64,000 nucleotides of DNA from Gonium pectorale (taxonomy: Eukaryota; Chlorophyta; Chlorophyceae; Chlamydomonadales; Volvocaceae). Shown one piece after another: positions 49,686 through 62,304 of the stretch (its first letter is position 1; each line of letters starts with the position of its first letter). Under the pieces are notes generated by a model. It searched no databases and was not told the origin of the DNA. It saw only the letters and a program-made list of their open reading frames with translations. The translations under genes were made by a program, and so were the position numbers. The stretch is taken from positions 1,144,952 to 1,208,951 of the forward strand of contig LSYV01000012.1 in the NCBI GenBank assembly GCA_001584585.1. The letters are read 5' to 3'.

Positions 49686-50834
49686 ATGGGTGGGTTGCGG
49701 GCACGGCATGTTGGGCTGCACGGGAGTCGGGGGCGGGAGTTGTGCGCCAAACAAAGGTCGGACACGCACAGCTGTGGGCCACTGTTTTCTTGGTCGAGAT
49801 CTGTGCCGAGTACTCCGCAGATGGGAGCTGGGCGGGCATGGACGGATCGAGGACGACGCAGGGCCTGCTTGGTTTACTGGAGGGGCTAGGCTTTGCAAAC
49901 ACGCACTCGGATCGTGAGGACCTGCCCTCGAGCCCACCCATCAAGGCCTGGCCTGATGAAAGACGAGACTCTGCATGTGCGGTGGACCTTACAGCTCGTA
50001 TCCCGCCCCGGGGGGGGGGGAGCAGATGCCCCAAAGCCTTTACCTTTTGTGTGCGTCTGTCTGCATTTTGTTTATGGAAAGGTGGAGAGGCTGCCGGCTG
50101 ACTGCCGGCTCTACTAATATGTTTTTTTGTACCTGCGCGTGTTCGCCGCTCATATCCTATATCGCGCGTCTGGCGCTATCGTATCAGAGCTTCTAGTACT
50201 TTCACTCGTGAAAAGAGATAAGCGAGGAGATTGAGATTGATGTGATCGCCGGTTTCACAGTTTCGCAGTTTCATGTAAGAGAGCAGCGGCCAGGGCGGCA
50301 GCAGCCTCCGAACGCGTTCTATTCATGATCAAATGATTATCAGTACATTTGTGCGCCAGAGCAAACGTGCGGAGCGATCGAGGCGCTATTCACACTTACC
50401 CGAGCGAGCTTCCACCCGCCTGCGCTCGCAACTCTTGGTCTCAAACATTATTTAGCCTATCTTGCTTTATCTCAGGGTTACACGCTTCATTTTTCAGTGT
50501 GTGGTGGGCGGGGCTGCTGGCAGTGTGAGGATTGCCGTACTTCTTCCGCTGTTATGAGGCTGGCCGGTCAATTTCTAAGGATAGCTCTTGTAACACCGAA
50601 GTGCACATGCAGTGCGCCTATTCTGCCTTTCAAGACCAATTAAAAATTTAACGTTGGGCCATTGTCAGGCTAACACTGTCTGCTGGCAGCAGGGCTGCTG
50701 ACACCACCGTAATCAAGGCGAGTAATAATAGGTTCGGTGGGCTTGCTTGCGGGGGGCGGGCAAGCAAGCCAAGGGCGCGTGCGTCAGCGGACTGCTGTAT
50801 TGCTGTAAGGTAACCAATCCTATGTTCGCGGAGT
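49686..50834. other. Intergenic, no gene supported
   Basis: Between the hairpin and the RNA-binding-like gene. It includes an AT-richer segment (about 50160-50480) that may hold the promoter of the next gene. No domain-bearing frame seen. Confidence 0.45.
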
Positions 50835-52102
50835 ATGAGGCCCTCAAACGCTTATACTGATGAGGCTTTGTCTTCGTCCTGCTGCCTGCCTCTCGCTTCG
50901 ATGGGCGCGCAGGTGCCGGTTTTACGAGCGATAATGGCATCGCAGACCGTCGCCCTGAACGTTTCTGAGCCTTTATGGAACAAGTTCGTAAGCGGCCATG
51001 CCGAGTCCATGGTCGAGCGCCGGCGGGAGAGCGCGTCCACCTCCTGCAGCCGCTTCAGCATTAGAAGCCGGGCTTCGGGCGGACCGGTGAAGACAATCCG
51101 CATTTGCTTCACTGGCTGCATGTCCGAAAATGATATCTATGCATGGTGCACCAACTTCTTCAAGCTCTTCCGCATCGAGATCATGGTGCGTCCCAGGGCT
51201 TAACTTTCAAAATCAATTGCTTGAGAAAAATTAAAGTACTAGGCTTAGGACACGCGTGTCCCGTGCGTGACCGCGTTGCTTGTTGTCATGGGGCGCCATG
51301 CTCCTGAGGCTACGCCGGCCCGGGTCTCAAAAACAGCGTAAATACAAATTTACTTACCCACAAAGAGGACTCATGACCGAGAAACGTGCTGGGGCCCTGG
51401 GGCGCTGCACGCATATCGGACAGCGCCAGATCGACCTCCGCAGATCAGTCAGTGCCTGCACCAGCTGCACCCTTAGCCCCCGATCCCCTTCAACATCCCC
51501 TTTCCCGGCGGAGGCAATGCGTGCGATACGTCCGCGCCCCCCACACCCCACACCCCGCCTGCAGGTCCATGCACCCTCTCACAGCACCATTAAGGCGGCC
51601 TTCGTGCTCTTTGAATCGCCCGATCAAGCCAAGTTCGCCGTTACAGAGACCAGGAAGTGGTTCTGGGCCACGGGATTGCCCTTCACGTGCGCAATGGCAC
51701 ACAAGAATCTTGTGCCAACCCGCCAGGTCGGTACAGGCAGTTGGCCAGGCAGGCCGGACCCCGGGCTATGAACACTGCAACAGCGGGGGCTTGGGTAATG
51801 CGCGTGGGGGCGGGGATACATGCTACGCTAGCGGCCGCGGCTGTCGGCTGAACCCACCATAGGTGATTGCTTTAGAGACCTGGTCATACGTTGGGGGCAT
51901 AGATCATTGCCAATGCATTTTGACTTTCCTCCTCCCTTGTCCCTTCTGCCTCCCACAGCAGCTAACTGAGCAGCACCAGCCGTACGACCTGCCGTACGAG
52001 CTGCACGTATTGTACGAGGCGGCATTATTGGCATTATTGGCGTCAATCACGCCGCAGGTGGCTGACTTCCTGCTGTCCCTCATCGTGGGCACGCCTAACT
52101 AA
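50835..52102 (+). CDS. Small RNA-binding-like protein (RRM-like fold), possible RdRP-like N-terminal fragment
   Basis: Three exons, all phase 0: 50835-51185, 51565-51726, 51959-52102, giving 218 residues. Donors are GTGCGT and GTCGGT; acceptors are CAG. Joining exons 1 and 2 builds an RRM-like order: IRICFTG (RNP2-like), a helix, FRIEIM, then AAFVLFE (RNP1-like), SPDQAKFAV, and KNLVPTR. A segment before it (VALNVSEPLWNKFV) could be KH-like. Exon 3 has DLPYELHVLYEAAL, which recalls the LPYE/VPFE-(I/V)LFK segment following the RRM in eukaryotic RNA-dependent RNA polymerases; no catalytic DxDGD motif appears anywhere downstream. So it is either a short RNA-binding protein or the stranded N-terminus of a polymerase. 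A donor-like GTGGGC inside exon 3 leaves room for further exons. Confidence 0.45.
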
Positions 52103-53100
52103 GGGTGCATACGCGCCCCAAGTCGGTTGGTTGTTAGTCGTACCGTAAGTGTGCGACGCAGGCCTGGTGTTGGGAACAAGGGTACTTGAGGGGATTGCAT
52201 GCAACTGAAAATGCACTATTGCGAAACATGTCGCACCATTGCTGCCCCATTTGCCCGGTGCGTCGTGGCGGGCTGCTGCACGCATTTCCGTGTTCCTTTA
52301 TTTCGGGCGATCGTCGACCTGTCCCTTTCATTGAGCCGGATGTTTTTGGGGCCGGGGTTGTTTGGGTTGTCATCTGGGGCCCTGCACGAGGGCTGCGTGC
52401 ATCGGCGCGTGTGCAGTCATTCCGGGTTCTGCAACTCTAACTGGGAGGGATCATCTTCGGACATGGGTTCAGGCTGGGTGAAGTCGCGTAGCTAATGGTG
52501 CAAAGCGCGGTAAGACAAGAAGCCATTTGCAGCCTGGGTCCGTGGGCCAACGAAGCACCTGCTGGTGCTCACGGCTGGGGTGGCCAGACTCTGACACGTT
52601 GATGGATTGCTCATTGTCTGTATGATAGGGTGTTGCGGGTCGGCGGCTGAAGTGCTTTCCTTCGCTCGTGGCTGGCCACTGAATGCGCAGCGATTGCGCA
52701 CTGCGCGTGGATCCTCCAGCTCACTCCGCCGCGCCGTGTTAGGTGATTGAATGTCCCCGTCGTTCAGGCAAGGTTATCCGACCGGCATTGCCCGGAACAT
52801 GAAACTCATTTCCTCCTGGGTCTTTCCACGCCAGTAAGCACTGTACTGCGATGTACGGCAAGCCGTTGCGTCAGCCATGCACCCAGGTGTGCGCCGCAGT
52901 GGGGTGTGCGTTACCGGTATGTACGAACTCATCACGGCATGCGTGTCGGACGTGTCTCCCGCTCTCTACCGCTGCAACTTATTGTCGGCAGTTGGCGCTG
53001 GGCCGTTGATTGCTTCTTGACTTGTTGCTCCTTGCCTGGCCAACAGCCAGACATGTGTTTGGAGGATCAGAAAACCAACTGGTCCGTTGATGAAAAGCTG

Positions 53101-53105
53101 TGTAA
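53101..53105 (+). terminator. Candidate polyadenylation signal TGTAA
   Basis: First plus-strand TGTAA I find after the stop at 52102, about 1 kb downstream. Confidence 0.3.
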
Positions 53106-53313
53106 CCGTTTCCGCAAGTGTGCACGTAGGTCTATGTTGCCTGTCTGCGGCGCCGCCCAGCCAGTGCATACCAGGTGCCGATGGACAGATTTGCCCGGCA
53201 GCACGCGTTGCCATTTATCCAACAAACACGTGTGCTCCAGCTCCTGGTGTGCGATATGCGTCCCACACATGAGCACATGATTGCTGCAGCGCAGTCCTCG
53301 CGCATCCCCCCGA

Positions 53314-53318
53314 TTACA
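53314..53318 (-). terminator. Polyadenylation signal TGTAA
   Basis: Minus-strand TGTAA about 580 nt beyond the AAA ATPase stop codon. Confidence 0.5.
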
Positions 53319-53893
53319 ACGTTCCAGGTCTCCGTACCCATAATCCGCTCCTCGCAAGGCAGGGCGCGTCCTAACTCTGCAGATCGGCGGGATTAGCGTA
53401 CCAGGCGTTTCGACCTGCCGAGAAGAACACAGAGCGAAGAGGCCGAAGTTACTTTGCTTGCATATGCCAAGGCAAGGCACTCCCTCCTCGACAGCAGCTC
53501 CCGTCCATGCAAGCTGCAGCCGGCACCGCTCAGTCGGGTCCGCCTCGGCCTGCTGCTTCTGCTTCTGCGGCCCGCTCTATCGCACCGGCCGGTCCTGACG
53601 CCAAGGCAGCCACGCTGTGAGAGGCCGCGGACAGAGCACCCCCTAACAGTTGCCACAGCCACTGCAGCCGCCGGACCCCGGACCTGCCGCCAACCGCCCA
53701 GCCCCGGTGCTAAGCATCCTGCCACTGGGAACTCTGCGTCCACGTCAGCCCGGCGCGCCTGCAGTCGCTCCTGCCACCGCATCCGCTGTAACTGCCGCCC
53801 TAACCCTTGCCCCAACTACAGCTGCCTAGTCCTGGCGCTGACTGCCTAGGAAAGCAGACAGTGGCCGCCGCTACAGCCGGTATGCTTGCCCGC

Positions 53894-56800
53894 TTAGTCT
53901 TGCCTCCATCCGCCCAGCCACGAAGGCACACTCCTGCCCCCGGGCCCCATGCCCCCAAGCGCCCGGCTGATGGCCCCTGCCGCCGTCGCCTGCTGCTGCA
54001 CGCGCTGCACCGCGGTGGCGCGCTCCTCCGCGGAGGCGAGGTACTCGGCGAGGGGCGGCAGCTCCTCCTCTCGCACCTCGCCGCGAATGATCTGCGAGCG
54101 GGTGTGGCAGGAGGCAGGCGGGAGGCGCAGCGGTTGCTGGGGAGTATCGCGGCCGCGGTGGATGGCCAGGCTTAGCTGCGGAGGAGCAGCATGAGGCAAG
54201 GGTGCTCGATGCGCTGCTCTTCAGCGGAACGCACATACGCCAATGCGTCGTTCCGTTGCGCACGACAACGACACAGATGCCCCGCCGGCGCCCTTACCCA
54301 GGGCCTCCACAGCCGGGAGTCTTTCCTGCCACGCACCCGCCTTCCGAGCCCACCCCATTCAGCCCACCTTTGACGCCCAGCGCCGCTCAGTGTGCTCGCA
54401 CACGTCCCGCAGGTCCCGGCCGCTCATGCCGTCGGTGCGCCCCGCCAGCTGGGCCAGCTCGGGGTCGCTCAGCTGCTGGGCGTACTGCCGAAGAATCAGG
54501 CGCCTTCGGGGGGGGGATGGGGGCCCGGGAGGGCAGGGTAGGGGGCGGAGAGGTTGAGTAGTGCCCTCGCTCGAGGATCCGGAGGCGCACGCCGTCGTGC
54601 GGGGGTCCAGGGTGTGGTTGGAGGATGGGTTCGGCATACGGCTGTATCCTGGGGAGCTTCGCAGCTCTACACGGCTCCATGCCAAGGAAAGGAGGGGACC
54701 CCGCGGGACCGGAGACGTCATGCAGCATTCCGCATGCAGTGTACCGGTGTACTTGCGAACGGCCACACAGTCAAGAGCACGCTCGCCCCAATGACAGGAC
54801 GCGTGCGGTGAACCGCGTCAGAGCGGCAGCAGCCAGGGACACGCCGCCCCTCACAGCCCGTTACACCCTTTTCTCTTGGCTGCTCGTCTGCTGTCCAACC
54901 GGGGCTTTTACACACGCGGCGCAGCATAACCCGCAAGTACCGTACGCGCGCGTTTGCTTGACCTGCTTAAAATCCGATAAACCTGCAAAAGAGGGAGCCT
55001 GCCTCTACGGTCATAAACGCCCGAGGGCGCGACGTTTCCAGTAGGGTGGGCGGGTACAAAGCAAGCCATGTGGCGTTCCTCCCGCCCCCCTGCTAAACGG
55101 GCCTCTGTGCGGCCGACGTTGAACGGCTTGGGCCGGCAGCCTCCATTGGGCCAAGGCAGCTCCCTCTCCCCCCCCCCCCGCGCAGGCCTCTGGTCTCTCC
55201 CAGTCGGACGTTCGGGCCGGGTCGGGGCCACGGGCTGGGCTTGGGAACACAGTCAGCCAGGGACTTGGCCGGTTCGGGCTAATAAACACGTCAAACCACT
55301 AGGCCATGTGGTCCATACATGCACAGGACCACCGGGAGGCGCGGCATCGGGAAACAACCGGGAGCAGTATCGGGAATACGCTCCGGGAATGCGCTCACCG
55401 GGGACCCTGGCCCCTCCCTTCCACCCTCAGCGCTCAGCCAGTTGTTATCGGTCGGGAGCCCTATGCGCCCCAGGGCTTCTCTACTGAGAATGCCTTCCAC
55501 CCTCTACCCCGCGCAGGCCCACTCGCATGCACGTGCTTAGGTGTGTGTAGAGCATCAGCGCGCGCTATAAGCACCACGCCCACGAGCACCGGCGGTGTAG
55601 GACGGCAAGACGGCACCCCTGCCACCCCACCTGCGCCGGTGCCAATCCACACGCCAGCACCCGTCCAATACCTTTGGTCCCGACGCTCCACCACACTGCA
55701 GGGTCACAGCACCGCGACGCCCAGCCGCCTTCTGCGCCCAGTTGGCGTACCTGCACTCCTGGTCCGGCAGGTCGAACGTAAGCACTAGGTCGAACCGGGA
55801 CAGCAACGCGGGGTCCAGGTCGGTCTTGCGGTTGGTGGCCCCGATGACCACGGTGCGCTTAGTGTCGGAGTCAAAGCCCTCCATCTCACGGAGCAGGACG
55901 CTGAGTAGGCGGCGGCTGACCTCGTGTAGGCCACCCTACATGAACGGGGCGCACGGATGTTTGGGGCAGGAGGTGTGTCCGTGATCGGACGGATGTTTGG
56001 AACAAGAGGGTGTCTGGTACCAGGAGGGTGCCTGGGACAGGAGGCACGGACAGGAGGCACGGCTTGTTGGAAAACTGAATCCGCGTCGTGCCTAGCAGAA
56101 AGCGAGATGAGCGGGCAGGTAAACGATCTGAGCTGGGTGACTGCGCGCGCTAGCAGACAGCGGCTGCTGCTTCGCATCGCGAAGGCCGTCCTCATGTGAT
56201 AGGGCGGATGGGATAGAGGATGGTAATGATAAGGAAGTGAGGTGAACGCCCGTGATACAGGAGCTGACGGTAGTGGAACACGAGTAGGCCTTTGCAGGCG
56301 AGGTTGGCTCAGACGACACGGCCTGGCCCCTACCTCCCGGTTGCCTCCGAGCGCGTCCAGCTCGTCTAGGAATACAATGGCGCCGCCCATGGCCTCCGCC
56401 GCCTTGAAGACCGTGCTCAGCTGCTGCTCGCTCTGGCCGTACCACTTGGACAGCACCGCCTCCAGGGGCAGATAGATAAGGGGCACGGCGGCCTGGCTGC
56501 TGATCACGCGGGCGCTCGTGGTCTTGCCTGGCAGGGGCGGTGGTTGGATATTGCGGGTTGGAGGTTGGGGTTGAGATTGGGAGTTGGATTTGAAGGTGCA
56601 GAGCTGGGGGTCAAATGGGCGAGTGACGACAAGCACGACGAGTCGGTCGGCGCAGCGGGGCCCGGGCCGGGAGTGGGGGCTTGGGGTTGTAATGGCGAGT
56701 ATCGCCACGCAGAGTGGTCCTCTCTGGGCAGGAGGACTCAAGATCGGAGTGGGGCATGCAAGCGTCCGCGTCCGAAGGGAGCATGTAAACTGCGGTTCGC

Positions 56801-59800
56801 AAGCGGAGCAGGCGAGGGTGCATGAGAATGAGGCCCGGGCCGTCCGGCCCTGGCCCACCTGTGCCCGGGGGCCCCTCGAACAGCACCGCCCGAGGGCGGT
56901 TGTTCGCGAAGGTCTTGCGGGTGGCGCGGGCCAGCTTGGAATAGACGTCGGGTCGCAGCAGCGGCAGCAACAGGCAGTCTTCGATGGTGCGCTTCTGCTC
57001 CTCATAGCCTGGGCGCGGGAACGAGGGGGAGCAGAGGTGTGCCAGGTGGGGAGAGAGAGTGGAAGGGAGCACGAGGACGCAACGACTATAGTGGTGGTGG
57101 CGATGCGGGCCAATTAAAAACGAAAGTCTGCGTCTGCGTCTGCGTCTGCAAAAGGATGGAAAGGGTGAAGACGGTTGGGGCTGTGGGGTGTTGTGGCAGG
57201 GCGCGGTGGAGCGGTTGGCGCGCGAGCAGCAACAGCTGCAGCAACAGCAGCAGCAACACTGCCAGCAGCACGCGGTCCCCGACGAACCATACGCGCTCGT
57301 TCGTCGAAGGCTGGTCGCGGGGCGCAAAGTCAGGGGGAGAATAGCGCGAAGGGCGCATGGGTGCGGCTGCAGGTAACGGGACGTGCGGGCGTCCCGGTGT
57401 GGCTGCGCGGCAACCGTGGCGCTGCAGGGGCCTCAGAAGCGCTGCACAGAGCGCAAGCCGACGGCGCACCGCGTCATAAGTGTTCGCAAAACGCGCTCGC
57501 GTGTAAGGCAAAGCCCCGACCCACCTGCTAGGACGCCCCAGTCCATCTTGTCCTTGCTGCCGGGAGGGAAAACCTGCGAACGCCGGCAGCACGGGAACGC
57601 AGGGCGCGTGCAGGTACTTGTGTAATCACCGGGCGGCCACAACCGCATGCGCACCAGAGGGTGGCTGAGGAACATCAACGATGCAGGGCCCGCGTGTGAG
57701 GAAACACCCACACGCGGACCTGGGAAAGGGGAAGACCCGCCGTCAGCTGGCGGCTCATCCTAGGCCCAGACGCAGAGCTCACCAGCGCACGCAATGCACG
57801 TCACGCACCCCGCCAGGGTTGCGGTCTTCGTCGTGGTACCGGTACCGTATCTCACAAGATCTTTCCCACCTCTTTGGTGTATACTACAGGTTGTAGGCGC
57901 GCTACCTACAAGTAACAAACCCACCTGTGCGCCCATGGCCAGCAGCTGCTCCACCGCCCGCGCCGCGGCGGGGCTGCCCCAGTCGTGGCCGGCAGCGGTG
58001 CCCGCGGCGCCCCGACCCTTGGGCCGCTGCGCCACGGCAGGCGGCGGCGCGGGCATGCCCGGGAGGCCGCCGGTGCCGTCGCTTGGCGAATCCCGCTGCA
58101 GCGGGAAATAGTTCCCGAACGACCCTACGCATGTGCGCAATGGCAATGTGAACGGCGTGCTAAGACCAATGTGTCGGAACATGCGCAAAACAAGCATACA
58201 AAGCAAGCAGGCAAGCACGTGGCCCCTAGAAGCCTGCACATTTGCGTGAGGGCGGCGAGCTTTGGGGAGTTGAGAGGGCGGCGGGCCGGGGTGGGGCGGG
58301 GCCGGAATGCGGAGCGCGCAAGGGGAGAGCGTCGCAGTGGCAGGGCGAGTTGCCGACAGTAACGGATGTGCACATATTGCGAACATCGGACGTTGCCAGG
58401 TGTGGCCAGAGGCACACGTTTCATTTGTTGCATGGAGGACCCGTCTGAACTGGATAGAGGCGCATATGAGAGCGCTCCCGGTGCCCACCTGCGTCCTCGC
58501 CGTCCTCGTCCGCTCCCTCCTCCGCTCCGCCCTGCACGCGTCAGCGACGGGCAGGTTTGGAGCAACGAGGTCGGCCAGCTCACTAGTCAGTCAAGCGGGT
58601 TTGCGCACTTGCACGCCCCGGACGATATCGAGGTGCGCGCTCGGACAGCATCCACACCTGGCTACTTCGCCCTGCCTCTCGAGTCGGACATGTGAGCCCC
58701 AACGGATGGCAACCAGCCGCTCCACCCCTGCCTCCACCCCTGCCTCCCTCCCCGATGCTCACCTGCCGCCCTCGCGGCCCCCCGGGGCCCATCCCCCGCT
58801 CCAGCTCGTCGAGCAGCTGCCGCATGGGGCCCACAAACAGGCCGCCCAGGGCGCCGCGAGCCAGCTCCTGCAACGCTGCCTCCATCTCTCGCTGGACAGA
58901 CTCCATGCCGTCGATGCCCCCGTGCAGGCCGTGGCGCCTGCGGAGCCGGGCGGGCGGGTTCAGGCAGGAGCGGCCGGCGCCGATCGAGGATACTTGTTGG
59001 CGTGCGCACAAATGCCGCACGCAAGCAAGCTGGCTGGCTAGACGGTCGTGGCGCATAGAGGCCGTCCCGGCGGAACAGGCAGGATGAGCGTACGGCGGGA
59101 CGTTAGGTTCGGTGGACGTAGGGCTCCCTTGACAGCGACGTCGATAAAAATCAGAGGTGACTACGTACGCGCGGGGAAAAGGTTTGGAAAACGGATGGTT
59201 GGTGCCACGCACGCGGTCTGCCGAGGCAGGCGGGGCGCGCAGGATAACCCAGCGGCTGAGGCAGCGCCCCCAGCGTCATCGCACGTCCATGCCCGGCGAC
59301 CCTGTGTGAGACCACGCAGGAGCACCCGCAGCGCATGGGCGTGCATGCCGTGCCTGCCGCGGTTGTGCAGGAATGCGCGCCGTCCCCTGCCCACATGCGA
59401 CGTTCCAACCTCTTTACCCCAAGCCGCCCGTACCTGGCGCGGTCCCCTTGCGCGGGCTGGTCGGCGCTGAAGGTCACGTTGGCGGCGCGCACCAGCCGCC
59501 CGAGGGCTGACAGCTCCGCGGGCGTGAAGGCCGAGCGCTTTGAGATAACCACCTGTGTGGGGTTGTGTTTCCGTGCGGACGGATGCGAAGGCCACAAGGG
59601 GTTCAGCGAGAACAGCCGCAGCCCGTGGGGCCGTACAGCGCGCGGGAGGGAGCGAGAGGGTGAGACGTCTCGAGGCCGCCAATGCCCCTGAATTCCCATA
59701 AGCGCAGCGTATGGCCATTCGAGGGCGAGAAAGGAGTCGCGTACGGTATGCGCAATGCCCACATGCGCGAGGCGCAGCGTTACGCCCCGAGCTCGCATGC

Positions 59801-62304
59801 AGGGGAGATTGGCGGAAGCACTGGCGCTGCGCGGAGGCGCCCGTTGGTCGGTCGCGTGCGCGATGGTCCGTCGCTTTTGCGTACTGTGATGGAGAGAGCG
59901 CTCGAGAGGCCGCGACCCATCCGGTCAGGTGGCGCTGTGTGGCACACTCAGCCACACCCCCGTCCCTCATCCACCGCTGCGCCCAGCTCAGGTTGCTCAC
60001 CAACTAAGTACTCCAGCCCGATCCCACCTGCGACTGCTCAGAGCCGCCGGGCGGAGGTATGAACATCTGTATGCGTACGGCGCCCGCGGAGCGGCCGCCC
60101 TGCGGCCGTACCTCCATCTGTACGGTGCGGGACGAGCCGTACAGGGACTCCTGCAACGTCGCATGCACGAGGGAAGGATCATTCCCAGCATGGTGGATCC
60201 TGCACCGATGCTGACGCACATGGCCGAAGGGGCTGAGCACGGACCGGTGCGGTGCTCGTTCAGAGTACGTCAGCAACAGGCAAAACGCCCTCGTTCCCAC
60301 AACCGCCCGCCCGCCCGGCTGCCGGCCGGCCGGCCCGCCTGTCCGCCCGCCTGCATGTTCGCGCAGACGACTCACCGTGTAGCTAGTCACGCTGGGGCCC
60401 GGGCCTCCGAACCCTTCCCGCATCGCCTGAAGGTAAGAAGGCGGGGAAACTCAGGAGGGGAAACTCAGGACCTGCGGCAAGCCGCGTGGCCGCCAGGAGA
60501 CCGTGCAAGCCGTCTGCGGCGGCGCCCGGGTGGCCCCCACCGCAGGCGCAGGCGCTGGCGTCAGGACCGCATTTCCCGTGCCCATAAGTGGATTACGGGT
60601 CCACTCGACCGGAAGCAATCTGAGCAGTTCGCCTGGCAGCGAAACTCCATGACCGCGCCGCCTTGGAACTAACCAACAAATCCTCCCCTCACCAGCCTCA
60701 AGCCCTTCCTCAGGCGTTCTTCGGTGCACGCCGCCGCACCCTGCCCGGTAACCAAGGTCCAAAGCCATACACACCCCGTCGTCCGGGGCTGCCGGCTAGG
60801 TCGTTTTGTCGCTCATATAACCATATTGTCGTTCATATAACTGTTTTGAGCACACCGTTGAGCATACATAACACCCCGTCGCCGAGCGCTGTCCCCAAAC
60901 CGCTCTTACCGGCCATTCAACTAGCCCCCCCCCCGTTGCCAACCGCCAACTATCTAACCCCCAACCAACTCACCCCCAGCACTGCCTCCTGGTCTGCTCC
61001 GGCCCGGATGGGAACTACCACCTCCACCGCGTCGTGAACCACACTGGCGGACGGGGCAACGCCCTGGGCGCAGGAGGGCGGGCGGTTGTGTCATAGGGCT
61101 GGAAGGGGCACTCACTCGAGAACCCAGAGGCGCATTGCATCCCTACCCGTCGGGTACGGACCGCGGACGGGTGGGTGGGATGTGGGTCGCGGGAGAGGGT
61201 GGACTGTATCGCGGGTTGTTCTACGCCCCGGGAACGGGAGGGCGGATGGTGCGGGAGAACAGGCGAGCGAAGATGTACACGCACGCTGCCCCGTGGGGGC
61301 AAGGGTGTGGCAGGGCAGGAACAGGGGACAGAGGGTTTCCAGGATCGTCGCACTCTCGAGGCCCGGGCCACGCTGTGTCGCTGTCATGCGGGGTAGCGCC
61401 CTGGGGAGCGCGGGCGGATATGCGATGTGACTAGAGGCGGGCCAGTGGCAGGGACGCATTGGCGGCAAACGGGCACAGGTGCCACTTACTACCGCCGGAA
61501 CGACATCTCACTCGGCTGCCGACCCAAAGCGAATCAGTCGCCGACCCGCGTCGTCCGACTGCCGTACCTTGAGCGCGGGCATGTGCCCGGGCAGGCGGGC
61601 GTTGATGCGGCCGTACTCCTCCTCCACCTCGCCCCACGCGCTGTGCAGCGCCGCCTGCGCGGCCGCCTGCGCGTCGGCCAGCGACTGCGCGACCCAGTCC
61701 AAGGACGCCCAAACCGGAGGGAAGGAGGGCATGTTAGTTTTGCGGTACAGTATTACGGTACAATATCAACGGAGCCTGGGCAGGGACGGTCGACCAGCTG
61801 ATGGTCACAATGCTGTATACCGCCCAGTCAGACGGGCCCGCGCGGTCAGGCGGGCTGGCAACACTCTAGCTTGGGCCGTTGTTGCCTTGCGCATCCTACC
61901 ATTCCAGGACCCTCAGCAAGTGCCAGGGCAACGCCGGAGCAGGCGTGTGTCGCCACGGCGGTGGCAAGGGCCGCCGCAGCGGCGGCGGCAGCAGCAGCGC
62001 CGCCGCTCCCTGCATCGCCGTAGCTTCTACGCGCCCCAAACCCCCATCGCGCCCAGCTCCAGCCGCTGCCACCGGCTCCGCTGCGCCTGCCGTTGCTGCC
62101 TTCGCCGCCTCCGCCACCTCTAGCCCCGCCGTTGCTACTGCCAACGCCGATTGTGGTGGATGCTGCGGCGTGGTATCCACCAGGCGCGGTAATCCCAAGT
62201 AGTGGAGATAAGCATGTGCCCGCACTTTGGGTGACTGCAGCCGCCGCAACGCGCTGCAGGAGCTGCGTACATGACACGAGGCCGGGCGCTAGGCCTGCAG
62301 GCAT
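53894..62304 (-). CDS. AAA+ ATPase, organelle-type, HEATRR-class
   Basis: Thirteen exons: 62304-61900, 61684-61568, 61054-60974, 60150-60028, 59552-59434, 58937-58763, 58095-57925, 57573-57525, 57008-56859, 56527-56334, 55935-55751, 54503-54368, 54091-53894; every phase closes, 700 residues. A single AAA module fills the last ~260 residues: AGYEEQKRTIEDCLLLPL, Walker A GPPGTGKTT (about 458-466, split by an intron after GPPGT), Walker B IVFLDELDAL, HEVSRRLLSVLLREMEGF, sensor 1 VIGATNRKTDLD, SRFD, and MSGRDLRDVCEHTERRWASK. These resemble single-ring plant AAA proteins loosely called CDC48-related. The N-terminal ~135 residues are Ala/Gly-rich with few acids (LLQRVAAAAVTQSAG), suggesting import into mitochondria or plastid. 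Substrate unknown; ATP-driven unfolding or remodelling is expected. The first exon could begin further upstream. Confidence 0.87.
54991..55050 (-). repeat. Dispersed repeat family R1, copy C
   Basis: Lies in the large intron between exons 11 and 12 of the AAA ATPase gene (genomic 54504-55750). Minus-strand peptide TGNVAPSGVYDRRGRLP. Confidence 0.8.
55955..56060. repeat. Degenerate G-rich minisatellite
   Basis: Repeated GGATGTTTGG, CAGGAGG and GGCACGGACAGGAGG motifs in the AAA-gene intron between genomic exons 56334 and 55935. Confidence 0.65.
57129..57280. repeat. TCTGCG and CAG-rich microsatellites
   Basis: Three to four TCTGCG units near 57129, then a CAG/CAA-rich stretch at about 57226-57275. 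Both are in the AAA-gene intron between 57525 and 57008, so they are not translated in the model. Confidence 0.8.

Larger units (their letters stand above)
52103..53893. other. Convergent intergenic region
   Basis: Between the RNA-binding-like gene (plus) and the AAA ATPase (minus). TGTAA signals at 53101 (plus) and 53314 (minus) suggest their 3' UTRs overlap or nearly meet. No other gene supported. Confidence 0.5.

Noticed and set aside
55785..57113. 442-codon minus-strand open frame
   Set aside because: It is read-through of AAA ATPase exons and introns in a mixed frame; the spliced model in the correct frames explains the conserved motifs.
58489..58531. Possible extra AAA ATPase exon (GGAEEGADEDGEDA)
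   Set aside because: It has acceptor and donor, but its 43 nt would break the phase between the exons ending at 58763 and starting at 58095, which fit directly.
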